DNA of 36,746 nucleotides from JBLRWS01 sp047921075. GTDB lineage: Bacteria; Bacteroidota; Rhodothermia; Balneolales; Balneolaceae. Positions 6,553 through 14,830 of this stretch are shown piece by piece (position 1 is the first letter of the stretch; each line of letters starts with the position of its first letter). The translations under genes were made by a program, and so were the position numbers. The stretch covers positions 1 to 36,746 of the forward strand of contig JBLRWS010000022.1 in NCBI GenBank assembly GCA_047921075.1, written 5' to 3'. Below the pieces are notes generated by a model. The model was not told where the DNA came from. It was given only the letters and a program-made list of their open reading frames with translations, and searched no databases.

Positions 6553-9141
6553 TCAGTTTCCGCTTGGGCCCAGAATAACTGCGTTCAGAAACAGCCTGTT
6601 GGCTCCCCGCCAATACCCGCGAAAGTTGGGATCATCGGCAAACGCGATAACCCGCCCGGAGCCAACCCGCTCTTCGTAGAGAAATACGGTTCCGGGCAGT
6701 CGCTCAAGATTCTCTTCCCAGGCGTGGCCGGAAATTTTACCATCTTCTTGGCGGATGGTAAGCGGTGTATTTCGGCGTGGAGTTGGTGCACCATCCGGAG
6801 CGGTGTACAGCCGGGAGGTATTAACCAGCACCGGCGGCGCAAAATCGTACCCCGAAGTGAGCCAGTTCTCATCGTCCACATCCGCCGCAAAAAAGGCACC
6901 CGGCACCGTAACACGCTGGGCATTTTTGTTCTCATCGGCATCGTACCACGATTCCAGCTCAAGAAGCTCCAGATCGTTGCGCACAAAATCGGTAGCTGAC
7001 CCAATAGCTACCAACGTTCCGCCATCACGAACCCAGCGCTGTAATCGCTCTACACCGGCACTGCCCAGCATATTGCTAAGCTGCGAGCCATTTACTTCCG
7101 GAAGAACAATCACATTAAACCGTTCCAGCTTGGTAGATCCCAGCGAGCGTGCCTTCATCACCAGGTGAGGCACTTCATACACGCGGTCCAGCGTGTGCCA
7201 CGCCCAGCCAAAGGAGTAGGCATCAAAAGGATGGTCGCCAATCAGAGCGATCTCCGGTTTGCTGATGCGCGACCCTTCCACAGAACCCAGAGACGGAAAC
7301 CCCGGATCGGCCATGCCGCTGTGAACAGCATCTACAGTGAGATGAAACCGCTGCGCCAACTCGGTAACCGCACGGCGTACGCTCTCTGTATTTCCATCGG
7401 TTCGTACCACCACCGTGCCCGATGTATACGCTTTTTGGTTGACCTGTGTAGGTTTAAAAAGCACCGATACCCGGATATCCTGTTCACGTAAATACGGGAT
7501 GGCTGACAGTGCCTTCGCCTGGCTCCCATCAATCAGGTAGGCATATCGTGCCGGTGGAATCGATTCGGATGTGGGCGGGACAACCGCACCCTCTACACGT
7601 GTCGCGCTCAGGCTGCGGCTATCGCCGGTGCTAAACCCCTGAAGGTTGTAAAGCAGTGGCAGCGACCAGGATGTGATGTCGTAAAAACGAGGATTTTCGC
7701 CCCGATCCACACGCTTGCGGGCTTCTTCTAAAAATGCAGACGGCATCGGCACCTCCGGATCTAACATATTGCGCAGAAAACTGTTGCGCGGCTGGGCCGC
7801 CTCAATCACGTACGTACCGGCTGCAAATGTGTGGTTGCCAATGGAGGAGCCCTCACGGTTTATAACGCCGCGAACCGAGGTCTCCTGATCCAGGCGGTGC
7901 ACTTCTACACCGCTTCGCATCAGCAAATTTACAGCTTCAGCTACCAGATTCGGGTCGCCAGCCTGTTCAATAAAGTAACGAACGGTGCCGCTGCGCCCGG
8001 CCTCAATAGCACGAAGGTTGGCGTTGTAGTAATCCCGCAGCATCTCGGCGCGCCGGTCGGCCGACATACCTACCATGGCCCGTAACGCCAGATACTGCTG
8101 GTTGGCCGCATCAGCGAGTGTGCGCACCGTGCCGTCTGACATTTGCAATCCAAATCCACGGCTTGAACCTTGCTCGTAAAGCATGCCAACCGCCCCCTGA
8201 TGGGTCATGTACGAGGTAAAGTAGGCAGGATAGAAAAAGTTGAAAAGTTCTCCCTTGGTGTACTCTACATGATGTTCATCAAACGTTTCGGCGTGTGCGC
8301 GTCCGTATTCCACAAACCACTTACTGGCATACTCCGGAAACAGGGGCGATACCGGATCGGCGGGCGGGTCTACATAAAATTCTGTGTTGGCTCCCATCTC
8401 GTGGGCATCCACACCGGCTTGCGGACGCCACTCGCGAAGAATTGCAGCTCGGTTTCGGGTCTCGTTGTGCGTGTGGGCAAACCAGTCGCGGTTCAGATCA
8501 AAGTAGTAGTGGCTGGTTCGATATTTTCGTGCTTCCCATCCGTTAAAATCGTTCGACCAGTCGTCGTTGTCTGCAACCACCGTGCGGCCGAGCAGTTGAT
8601 GGTTGGTCTGCGCAAAGGCGTCGCGCCCATCGGCATTTATGTTCGGATCTACCACCATCACCGTATTGGCCAATTGCTCCAGCGTTTCGGGATCGTTGGA
8701 GGTTGTAAAGTGCTCGATTAGTTTTAGCACACCTTCTGTACCTGAGAGCTCAAACCCATGAATGGACCCGGCCAGATAGAGAATAGCCGGCTGATTTTCG
8801 ATGATGTTGGTGGCTTCATTTTCGGGAAGCGTTCGGGGATCATCCAGCCGCTGCCCGTTGCGCTTGATTTCATCGATTCGCGCATGGTTTTCAGGCGAAG
8901 TCAGGATGCCGCCCACCTGCCGCTTTTGGTTATAGGTGGTGCCGATTTCGAACATCGTAAATCGATCGGAGGCTTCATCCAAATATGTTAAATACGCTTC
9001 AATCTGATGGCTTTTGGTGATCCGCTCACCCCACTCGTGGCCAATTACTTCCTGAAAAGTCTGAACCTGTGCGGATAAAAACAGAGGCAGAAACAGGGTT
9101 GTAACAGCCAACGCTGCCAATCGCTGATATAATTGTGTCAT
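6553..9141 (-). CDS. secreted M14 family zinc carboxypeptidase with C-terminal amidotransferase-like domain
   Basis: This 862-residue protein has a signal peptide (residues 1-24, ending FLSAQ). The M14 metallopeptidase domain shows zinc ligands His128 and Glu131 in HGFE and His247 in VDAHEMG. Substrate-binding motifs NINADGR (167-173) and DLNRDW (215-220) stand in for the classical NPDG and NR motifs. The C-terminal part (roughly 540-860) reads as a class I glutamine-amidotransferase-like domain without an obvious catalytic Cys (FNVIVLPEVNGSQLSNML, WVRDGGTLVAIG). It should cleave peptides in the periplasm or outside the cell. It is divergent, across 115 bases, from the penicillin-acylase operon, and has its own strong terminator. 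Confidence 0.9.
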   Translation of the reverse strand: MTQLYQRLAALAVTTLFLPLFLSAQVQTFQEVIGHEWGERITKSHQIEAYLTYLDEASDRFTMFEIGTTYNQKRQVGGILTSPENHARIDEIKRNGQRLDDPRTLPENEATNIIENQPAILYLAGSIHGFELSGTEGVLKLIEHFTTSNDPETLEQLANTVMVVDPNINADGRDAFAQTNHQLLGRTVVADNDDWSNDFNGWEARKYRTSHYYFDLNRDWFAHTHNETRNRAAILREWRPQAGVDAHEMGANTEFYVDPPADPVSPLFPEYASKWFVEYGRAHAETFDEHHVEYTKGELFNFFYPAYFTSYMTHQGAVGMLYEQGSSRGFGLQMSDGTVRTLADAANQQYLALRAMVGMSADRRAEMLRDYYNANLRAIEAGRSGTVRYFIEQAGDPNLVAEAVNLLMRSGVEVHRLDQETSVRGVINREGSSIGNHTFAAGTYVIEAAQPRNSFLRNMLDPEVPMPSAFLEEARKRVDRGENPRFYDITSWSLPLLYNLQGFSTGDSRSLSATRVEGAVVPPTSESIPPARYAYLIDGSQAKALSAIPYLREQDIRVSVLFKPTQVNQKAYTSGTVVVRTDGNTESVRRAVTELAQRFHLTVDAVHSGMADPGFPSLGSVEGSRISKPEIALIGDHPFDAYSFGWAWHTLDRVYEVPHLVMKARSLGSTKLERFNVIVLPEVNGSQLSNMLGSAGVERLQRWVRDGGTLVAIGSATDFVRNDLELLELESWYDADENKNAQRVTVPGAFFAADVDDENWLTSGYDFAPPVLVNTSRLYTAPDGAPTPRRNTPLTIRQEDGKISGHAWEENLERLPGTVFLYEERVGSGRVIAFADDPNFRGYWRGANRLFLNAVILGPSGN

Positions 9142-9256
9142 GGAATGTCTATTTTTGATTGATTTCGATTACAAGCTGCTATGAATATGGAAAAAAGATT
9201 GTGAAATTGCTTGTTTTCAATCTGCAAACCGACTTCCAATAACGTAAAAAAAGGTT

Positions 9257-11683
9257 ATGCCGAACCTCGTTAAACTGATTCTTGCCATTGCAGGCGCTGC
9301 CATTCTCTACGTTCTGTTGTTGATCCCGATGGGGCCGCTGCCACCACTCGGTGCTTTTTTTAATCCCGCCTCCGGCTTTTGGGCCAACGCCGAGGTACGA
9401 TCGGCGCAGGGAGAGCTCCACTTGCAGGCGCCTCAGCTTTCGGAACCGGTTCAGGTATACATGAATGAGCGCGGCGTGCCGTATATTTTCGCCCAAAACG
9501 ATTACGATCTCTATTTTGCACAGGGCTACGTAACCGCACGCGACCGCCTTTTTCAGATGGAGCTGCAGATACGTGCGGCTGGAGGGCGGCTGGCTGAGTG
9601 GCTTGGGGAAGAGATGGTGGGCTACGACCTGAACCAACGACGAATAGGCATGATGTACGGAGCGGAACGCGCTCTGGAAGAGCTGCAAAAAAATGAGCTC
9701 ACCCGCCAGGCGGTACAAGCGTATGCCGATGGAATCAACGGCTACATCGAAACGCTGCGATATGATACCTATCCGCTGGAGTATAAAATATTGAATGTCT
9801 CCCCCGAGAAGTGGGAGCCCATCAACACGCCGCTGCTACTGATGTATATGACCCAAATGCTGGCCGGGCGGAATGAGGATGTAAGCACCTCCAACACCAT
9901 GGCTCGTTTTGGCGAAGAGTTTGTAAACCGCTACCTGAGTTCGCGCCCCCGGCTGATGGACCCCATCATACCGGACGACAAGGAGTGGGCCTTCAACCCC
10001 GACCTGCCGCAACCTCCCGACACCTTGTTTGCCCCGCCCTTCTCGCAGGAGCTCGAGACCTGGCAGCCCGACCCACTGAACGGCAGCAACAACTGGGTAG
10101 TGGATGGAACAAAAACGGCTTCGGGCGTGCCGATTCTTTCCAATGATATGCACCTGAATATGAGCATGCCCTCCATCTGGTACGAGGTGCAGCTGAGCAC
10201 ACCGGAGCATACGGTATACGGCGTTACCCTGCAGGGCACACCCACGGTTATTGTCGGGTTCAACGACCGCGTTGCGTGGGGATCAACCAATACCGGTGCC
10301 GACGTGATGGACTGGTATCATATAAACTGGCGCGATGAGTCGATGCAGGAGTACCTGCACGACGGGGAGTGGAAACCGGTAACCGTGCGCACGGAGACGG
10401 TTCACGTGCGCGGTGGCGAAACCATCACCGATACCCTTCGTTTTACCCACCACGGCCCGGTGTACACGGCAACATCTGCCAACAACGCCGTGCAACAGGC
10501 GCAGGAAGGCATGGCGCTGCGCTGGATCGGGCACGATCCGTCCAATGAATTACTGACCTTTTACAAGCTGAATCGCGCCCGCAATTACAACGACTTCCGC
10601 GAAGCCTTTCGCAGTTATGTGGCGCCGGCACAGAACATGAACTTTGCCTCTGTGGATGGCGATATTGCCATGCAAACCGGCGGGCGTTTCCCGTTAAAAT
10701 GGATGTATCAGGGGCGAACGGTTAGCGATGGGAGCGATGGTGCGTACGACTGGGCCGACTTTATTCCATACGATGAAAACCCCTATGCTCTGAATCCTGA
10801 TCGCGGATTTCTGAGCGCCGCAAATCAATATCCCGTAGGAGAATCGTACCCCTACTATTTGGGGGAGTCGTTTGCGCCATTTGAACGGGGGCGCCGTATT
10901 AACGATCTGTTACGGGAGATGGACTCGATTACGGTAGAAGATTTTCGTGTGATGCTGATGGACGATTTTAGCTACCACGCCGACCGCGCCCTGCCGGTGA
11001 TGCTGCAGGCCATGGAGGGTGTGGATCTTGACGAGACGCATCGCGGCTATCTGGAGCAGCTCCGGTCCTGGAACCGCCATAACGAGGGAGATCGCATAGA
11101 ACCCTCCATTTTCCATACATGGTGGGTAGAGCTGGAATCGTCGGTATGGAATCGACATTATAACACCGATAGCCCTCTTCGCCGCATGCCCCGCGACCGC
11201 TTTGTAGATATGATGATTGAGGAGCCCAACGCCTACTGGTTTAACCTTCCCGAAACAGAACAACAAGAAACCGTAGCCGACCACATACCCGGCGCGTTTG
11301 AGGCAGCCATCAATCGGCTAACCCGCCGTTCCGCCCCTGACTCCACCGCATGGTGGGGGTACATCAACAATACCAACCTGCGCCATCTGGGGCAAATTCC
11401 CGGCCTTGGCGTGCCGAATGTGTTTACAGGGGGCGGGGCGGAATCGATCAACGCTATTCGCGGAAGTCACGGTCCCTCCTGGCGGATGGTGGTAGAACTC
11501 GACCCGGACGGGGTGCGCGCCTACGGGGTGTACCCGGGCGGGCAGAGCGGCAATCCCGGCGCATTTGGCTACGATGCCTTTGTGGAACCGTGGCGCACGG
11601 GAAAACTGTTTGAGTTGCACCTGCTTCCGGAGATACCCGAAAACAGGGGCAATTTTCCGCTGGTGATCCATCTGGGTGAATGA
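9257..11683 (+). CDS. penicillin acylase family protein (Ntn hydrolase)
   Basis: This 808-residue precursor belongs to the penicillin G acylase/AHL acylase/cephalosporin acylase family. These proteins self-cleave and use the new N-terminal Ser of the beta chain to hydrolyse amide bonds. The N-terminal hydrophobic helix (about 5-25) suggests a signal anchor. The alpha-chain hallmark GYVTARDRLFQMELQIRAAGG (90-110) is present. The processing site is NG|SNNWVV with nucleophile Ser277. LLSNDMHL-type (ILSNDMHLNMSMP) and GTPTVIVGFNDRVAWG follow as in the family. AAAAAGG precedes the ATG. Its stop overlaps the amidoligase start (ATGA), so the two are translationally coupled. Natural substrate unknown: peptide, lipopeptide or acyl-homoserine lactone amides are all possible. 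Confidence 0.92.
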   Translation: MPNLVKLILAIAGAAILYVLLLIPMGPLPPLGAFFNPASGFWANAEVRSAQGELHLQAPQLSEPVQVYMNERGVPYIFAQNDYDLYFAQGYVTARDRLFQMELQIRAAGGRLAEWLGEEMVGYDLNQRRIGMMYGAERALEELQKNELTRQAVQAYADGINGYIETLRYDTYPLEYKILNVSPEKWEPINTPLLLMYMTQMLAGRNEDVSTSNTMARFGEEFVNRYLSSRPRLMDPIIPDDKEWAFNPDLPQPPDTLFAPPFSQELETWQPDPLNGSNNWVVDGTKTASGVPILSNDMHLNMSMPSIWYEVQLSTPEHTVYGVTLQGTPTVIVGFNDRVAWGSTNTGADVMDWYHINWRDESMQEYLHDGEWKPVTVRTETVHVRGGETITDTLRFTHHGPVYTATSANNAVQQAQEGMALRWIGHDPSNELLTFYKLNRARNYNDFREAFRSYVAPAQNMNFASVDGDIAMQTGGRFPLKWMYQGRTVSDGSDGAYDWADFIPYDENPYALNPDRGFLSAANQYPVGESYPYYLGESFAPFERGRRINDLLREMDSITVEDFRVMLMDDFSYHADRALPVMLQAMEGVDLDETHRGYLEQLRSWNRHNEGDRIEPSIFHTWWVELESSVWNRHYNTDSPLRRMPRDRFVDMMIEEPNAYWFNLPETEQQETVADHIPGAFEAAINRLTRRSAPDSTAWWGYINNTNLRHLGQIPGLGVPNVFTGGGAESINAIRGSHGPSWRMVVELDPDGVRAYGVYPGGQSGNPGAFGYDAFVEPWRTGKLFELHLLPEIPENRGNFPLVIHLGE

Positions 11684-12705
11684 GTTCAAATATGAGTTTG
11701 GCCAAAACAGAGTATCTCGACCCTCCCGTCACCGTCAATTCCGATGGTAAGGAGCGCACTGTAGGGTATGAATTTGAATTTACCGGCGTGGAGATGGAAG
11801 AAGCCGCTAACCTTCTTGCCTCCCTTTACGGCGGAGCCGTGCATAAACAGTCGGCATACCAGTACAATGTTACGGATACCGAGCTGGGCACATTTAAGCT
11901 GGAGATTGATGCCCGCCTGCTGCGCGATAAAACCTACGAGTCGAAACTGCGGCAGATTGGAATTGAGTTCGATTCCCTGAAGAAAAAAGAGTCGATTGAG
12001 GAGACGCTGATGGAGATCGCATCATCGGTTGTTCCATTTGAAATTATAACGCCCCCAATCCCGCTTTCATCGATGCATCGGCTCGATGAATTGGTGAACG
12101 AGCTACGTCAGAAAAAAGCAAAAGGGACCGGCAGCTCGGTTCTGTACGCATTTGGCCTGCACCTGAATCCGGAGGTGCCCGCCGGCTCGCCCGAAAGCAT
12201 ACTCCACCATCTTCAGGCCTACTGCCTGCTCGATCCCTGGATTCGGGAAGATGCAGAGATCGACATCAGCCGCAGCTTGACGCCCTACATCAACGAGTAC
12301 AAAGCGGATTACCTGAAGCATATTTTTAGTCCCGATTACAACCCCTCATTAGATACGCTGATTCGCGATTATATGACGTTTGGGAACTCAAGAAATCGCC
12401 CGCTGGATCTGCTGCCGCTGTTTATGCACCTCGATGAAAAGCTGACGCAATCCATGATTGATGATAAACTCACATCGGCACGCCCCACCTATCACTATCG
12501 GCTGCCGAACTGTTCGATTGAAGATCCCGAATGGAAGTTGGCTTCAGAATGGAACCGATGGGTACGGGTTGAGGAATTTGCCGCTTTACCGGACGAGCTG
12601 TCGCGTTACTGCAAGGCGTGGCTTACCTTAAAACGGGACACCGTGGTGGGATTTGAACGAAAATGGATTGAACTAATGAACCGGAGACTGCATGCAGGCG
12701 ATTGA
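11680..12705 (+). CDS. predicted amidoligase (glutamine-synthetase-like, Amidoligase_2 family)
   Basis: This 341-residue protein shows the pattern of the predicted ATP-dependent COOH-NH2 ligases with a glutamine-synthetase-like fold. It has the opening metal-binding GYEFEF (Glu31, Glu33), the FKLEIDARLL strand (Glu75, Asp77), the EIITPPIP motif (121-128) and the GLHLNPEVP strand (His161). In the family the last motif is normally H-x-H; here the second His position is Asn. It is cytoplasmic, with no signal. The first ATG (11680) overlaps the acylase stop; a second ATG at 11692 is a possible alternative. It overlaps the amidotransferase gene by 14 bases. The expected reaction is formation of an amide or isopeptide bond on a small molecule or peptide; the substrate is unknown. 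Confidence 0.82.
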   Translation: MSSNMSLAKTEYLDPPVTVNSDGKERTVGYEFEFTGVEMEEAANLLASLYGGAVHKQSAYQYNVTDTELGTFKLEIDARLLRDKTYESKLRQIGIEFDSLKKKESIEETLMEIASSVVPFEIITPPIPLSSMHRLDELVNELRQKKAKGTGSSVLYAFGLHLNPEVPAGSPESILHHLQAYCLLDPWIREDAEIDISRSLTPYINEYKADYLKHIFSPDYNPSLDTLIRDYMTFGNSRNRPLDLLPLFMHLDEKLTQSMIDDKLTSARPTYHYRLPNCSIEDPEWKLASEWNRWVRVEEFAALPDELSRYCKAWLTLKRDTVVGFERKWIELMNRRLHAGD

Positions 12706-13555
12706 ACCAAGCCCATTAATTGGCGTTACCGGTCCGGATGAAGGCGGGGGTGCCGCCTGGTTTTTTACGGCACTGTCGGTGGTATTGGCCGGCGGACACG
12801 CACAGCGCATTACACCAAGCCGTCCGGCCAATATGGACCATTTAGACGGGCTTATACTTGGCGGCGGCGCCGATGTAGAGCCCACGCAGTATGGGCAGGA
12901 GCGTATTGAACGCGCTGTGCTTGTGAAAAACAAACGCACGGTTTTTGAGTGGCTGCTATCGATTCTGTTTTTCCCCATCTATTGGATTGCCCGCTACTTT
13001 CGGCATACCAAGGCAGCTCCTATCGACATTCAGCGCGATAAACTGGAACTGAGCTTACTGCAACAGGCACTTGAGCAGGGCAAACCGGTGCTGGGCATCT
13101 GCCGGGGCATGCAGTTGATGAACGTACACTTTCGGGGGTCACTGCATCAAGATATTAGCGGGTTTTACGTCGAGGAGCCACAGCTTGCCTCTATTTTTCC
13201 CAAAAAGCGGGTCTTGATTAAAGAGAATAGCCTGCTCGAATCGTTGCTGCAAACGGACATCTGCAATGTAAATGCACTGCATAATCAGGCGATCAACGAT
13301 CTTGGAGAGGGGGTTATACCTGTAGCGCGCGAAAAACATACCGACATTATTCAAGCCATCGAACACAGTAACCATCCGTATGTGCTGGGGGTACAGTGGC
13401 ATCCGGAATATCTGATTCAGATTGCCCGGCAGCGGCGCATTTTCAGCACGCTTGTTCGTACCGCACAAGAGGGAAGATCACCCTCAAAAAAGTCCGCGCC
13501 AGAAAAAGAAGATCATCACCGACGCAGTGACCACCTTCAGGAACGTGCCGGCTAA
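12692..13555 (+). CDS. class I glutamine amidotransferase / gamma-glutamyl hydrolase (peptidase C26, PuuD-like)
   Basis: This 287-residue protein carries the class I GAT triad: nucleophile Cys137 in GICRGMQLMN, then His237 and Glu239 in GVQWHPEY. The surrounding pattern (LILGGGADVEP, D..RD..E before the Cys block, GSLHQDI after it) is that of gamma-glutamyl-gamma-aminobutyrate hydrolases. Unusually, about 40 residues (72-110) separate the ADVEP segment from the RDKLEL helix and include a strongly hydrophobic stretch (86-103), which could be a membrane-associating helix. It overlaps the upstream amidoligase by 14 bases, so joint action is likely: removing gamma-glutamyl groups or supplying ammonia. 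Its 3' end overlaps DUF456 on the other strand by 72 bases. Confidence 0.88.
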   Translation: MQAIEPSPLIGVTGPDEGGGAAWFFTALSVVLAGGHAQRITPSRPANMDHLDGLILGGGADVEPTQYGQERIERAVLVKNKRTVFEWLLSILFFPIYWIARYFRHTKAAPIDIQRDKLELSLLQQALEQGKPVLGICRGMQLMNVHFRGSLHQDISGFYVEEPQLASIFPKKRVLIKENSLLESLLQTDICNVNALHNQAINDLGEGVIPVAREKHTDIIQAIEHSNHPYVLGVQWHPEYLIQIARQRRIFSTLVRTAQEGRSPSKKSAPEKEDHHRRSDHLQERAG

Positions 13556-13960
13556 AAAGCCTAAAATGGTGCCAGAGGCAGCCCGGAAAGAGGCTTTCGA
13601 TTTTTTGCCCTGAACCCACTCCCCGGCAAAGGCCCCCAGAAAGGGAAAGATCAAAATGCCAAACGGTGGAAAGAAGAAAAAACCGGCCACCAGACCCACA
13701 AGAGCGCCGGTCACACCCAGCGCACTGCCACCCATCCGCCGTGTGCCGTAGGCGGGAATAACCGATTCCAGCACCATCACAATTATAACCAGTGCCAGCC
13801 AGAGCAGCATAAACGTAAGGGAGAAGGTGCCGGGCTTTGCCAATTGAAGCAGCAATAGCCCGATGTAACTGACAGGCAGGCCGGGCACCACCGGTAAAAG
13901 AGCGCCAATGAGGCCGGCAATCATGCACAAGGATGCCAAAATAATGAGTACGGTTTCCAT
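13484..13960 (-). CDS. DUF456 family membrane protein
   Basis: This 158-residue, very hydrophobic protein has about four to five transmembrane helices and glycine-rich packing motifs (LPVVPGLP near residues 23-30; GALVGLVAGFFFFPPFG; GAFAGEWVQG), which are the landmarks of DUF456. Function is not established. It converges on the amidotransferase gene and overlaps its last 72 bases. A long perfect hairpin lies just upstream (13980-14021). Confidence 0.85.
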   Translation of the reverse strand: METVLIILASLCMIAGLIGALLPVVPGLPVSYIGLLLLQLAKPGTFSLTFMLLWLALVIIVMVLESVIPAYGTRRMGGSALGVTGALVGLVAGFFFFPPFGILIFPFLGAFAGEWVQGKKSKASFRAASGTILGFLAGTFLKVVTASVMIFFFWRGLF

Positions 13961-13979
13961 ACAGAGATGAGTAAAGATT

Positions 13980-14021
13980 CTGATACTGCCTGCTGCTATA
14001 TCTTACAGCAGGCAGTATCAG
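13980..14021. repeat. perfect 16-bp inverted repeat
   Basis: Arms CTGATACTGCCTGCTG (13980-13995) and its exact reverse complement (14006-14021) flank a 10-base AT-rich loop. It lies between the TPR gene stop and the DUF456 start, both on the minus strand. No T run follows in either direction, so a standard terminator is unlikely. It could be an mRNA processing/stability hairpin, a dyad operator, or a remnant of a small mobile repeat. Confidence 0.85.
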
Positions 14022-14075
14022 CATACGAAACCAAATCGGAAAGGATTCAACAGCGCCCGAAAGCAGATGGCATGG

Positions 14076-14618
14076 CTACTGCTCCAGCAGCTCTTTCACG
14101 TACTCGTTTTCCGGATCCATCTTTAGCGCCTGCTCGTAGTAAGAGCGTGCCTTCTCATCGTGGCCGCCTTTTTTCATGATGTCGCCCATCAGAATCCAGT
14201 TTTCGATGTCGCGCGGATCGGTTCGGATGCGGTCGAGCAGGTATTGAATAGCTTCTGACCCCTGACCGCTTACCAGTTTATAGAGAACCATGTTGCGATG
14301 TGCCGAGGGCAGATTATCGAGCGCAATAGCCCGCTCAAAATCAGAATGAGCTTCCTCGGCCTGATCGGCACTTAGATACGAATAGCCGCGCAGGTTATAG
14401 AGGCGGCCATTGTCGCTGTCTTTTTCGATGGCTTCATTCAGCGATTTGATGCTGGGCTCCCACTGGCCGAGCTTTTGCATAACTTCGGCCTCCAACGTGA
14501 AGCCTTCGGGAGCATCGGGGTTTAGCCTCTGCAATTCACGCGCCATATCGAGGCTGCGATCGAGATCTTTTTCGTGGAGGAGTTCGTACCCCTGTTTGTG
14601 TTTTTCTTCGAAACTCAT
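14076..14618 (-). CDS. tetratricopeptide repeat protein
   Basis: This 180-residue helical protein has about four to five TPR units in tandem (for example GRLYNLRGYSYLSADQAEEA and the C-terminal block from ENWILMGDIMKKGG through YYEQALKMDPENEYV). It has no signal or membrane segment, so it is a cytoplasmic protein-interaction scaffold. Its ATG overlaps the stop of the DUF4834-like gene (ATGA), making it the apparent last gene of the dnaA-folB-folK-kinase operon. Confidence 0.85.
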   Translation of the reverse strand: MSFEEKHKQGYELLHEKDLDRSLDMARELQRLNPDAPEGFTLEAEVMQKLGQWEPSIKSLNEAIEKDSDNGRLYNLRGYSYLSADQAEEAHSDFERAIALDNLPSAHRNMVLYKLVSGQGSEAIQYLLDRIRTDPRDIENWILMGDIMKKGGHDEKARSYYEQALKMDPENEYVKELLEQ

Positions 14619-14830
14619 GATTTCTTGTCTGCTTCTTTGTCGGTTATATCTTCAAATTCTGCTTCTTCAATTCGGTCGAAATCCTTTGTTTTGTGCGGGT
14701 TCCCGTTCCGGCGGTTTTGATCATTTTGGAAGCGAAAGGCTGCAAACGGCCCATTATGGCGCTTTCTTCTTGTAAGCAGCCGATAGAGCGCGTAAAGCAG
14801 CAGAGCAATAAAAAGCCAGCGCAAAAGCAT
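14615..14830 (-). CDS. DUF4834-like small membrane protein
   Basis: This 71-residue protein has one N-terminal transmembrane helix (about 3-19, followed by RRKRH, so N-out/C-in). The polar C-terminus is rich in Asn/Arg and then acidic (DFDRIEEAEFEDI). The architecture resembles the small DUF4834 proteins of Bacteroidota, though this is a weak pattern match. The start shares one base with the kinase stop (TAATG) and the stop overlaps the TPR start by 4 bases, so it lies inside the operon. Confidence 0.6.
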   Translation of the reverse strand: MLLRWLFIALLLYALYRLLTRRKRHNGPFAAFRFQNDQNRRNGNPHKTKDFDRIEEAEFEDITDKEADKKS

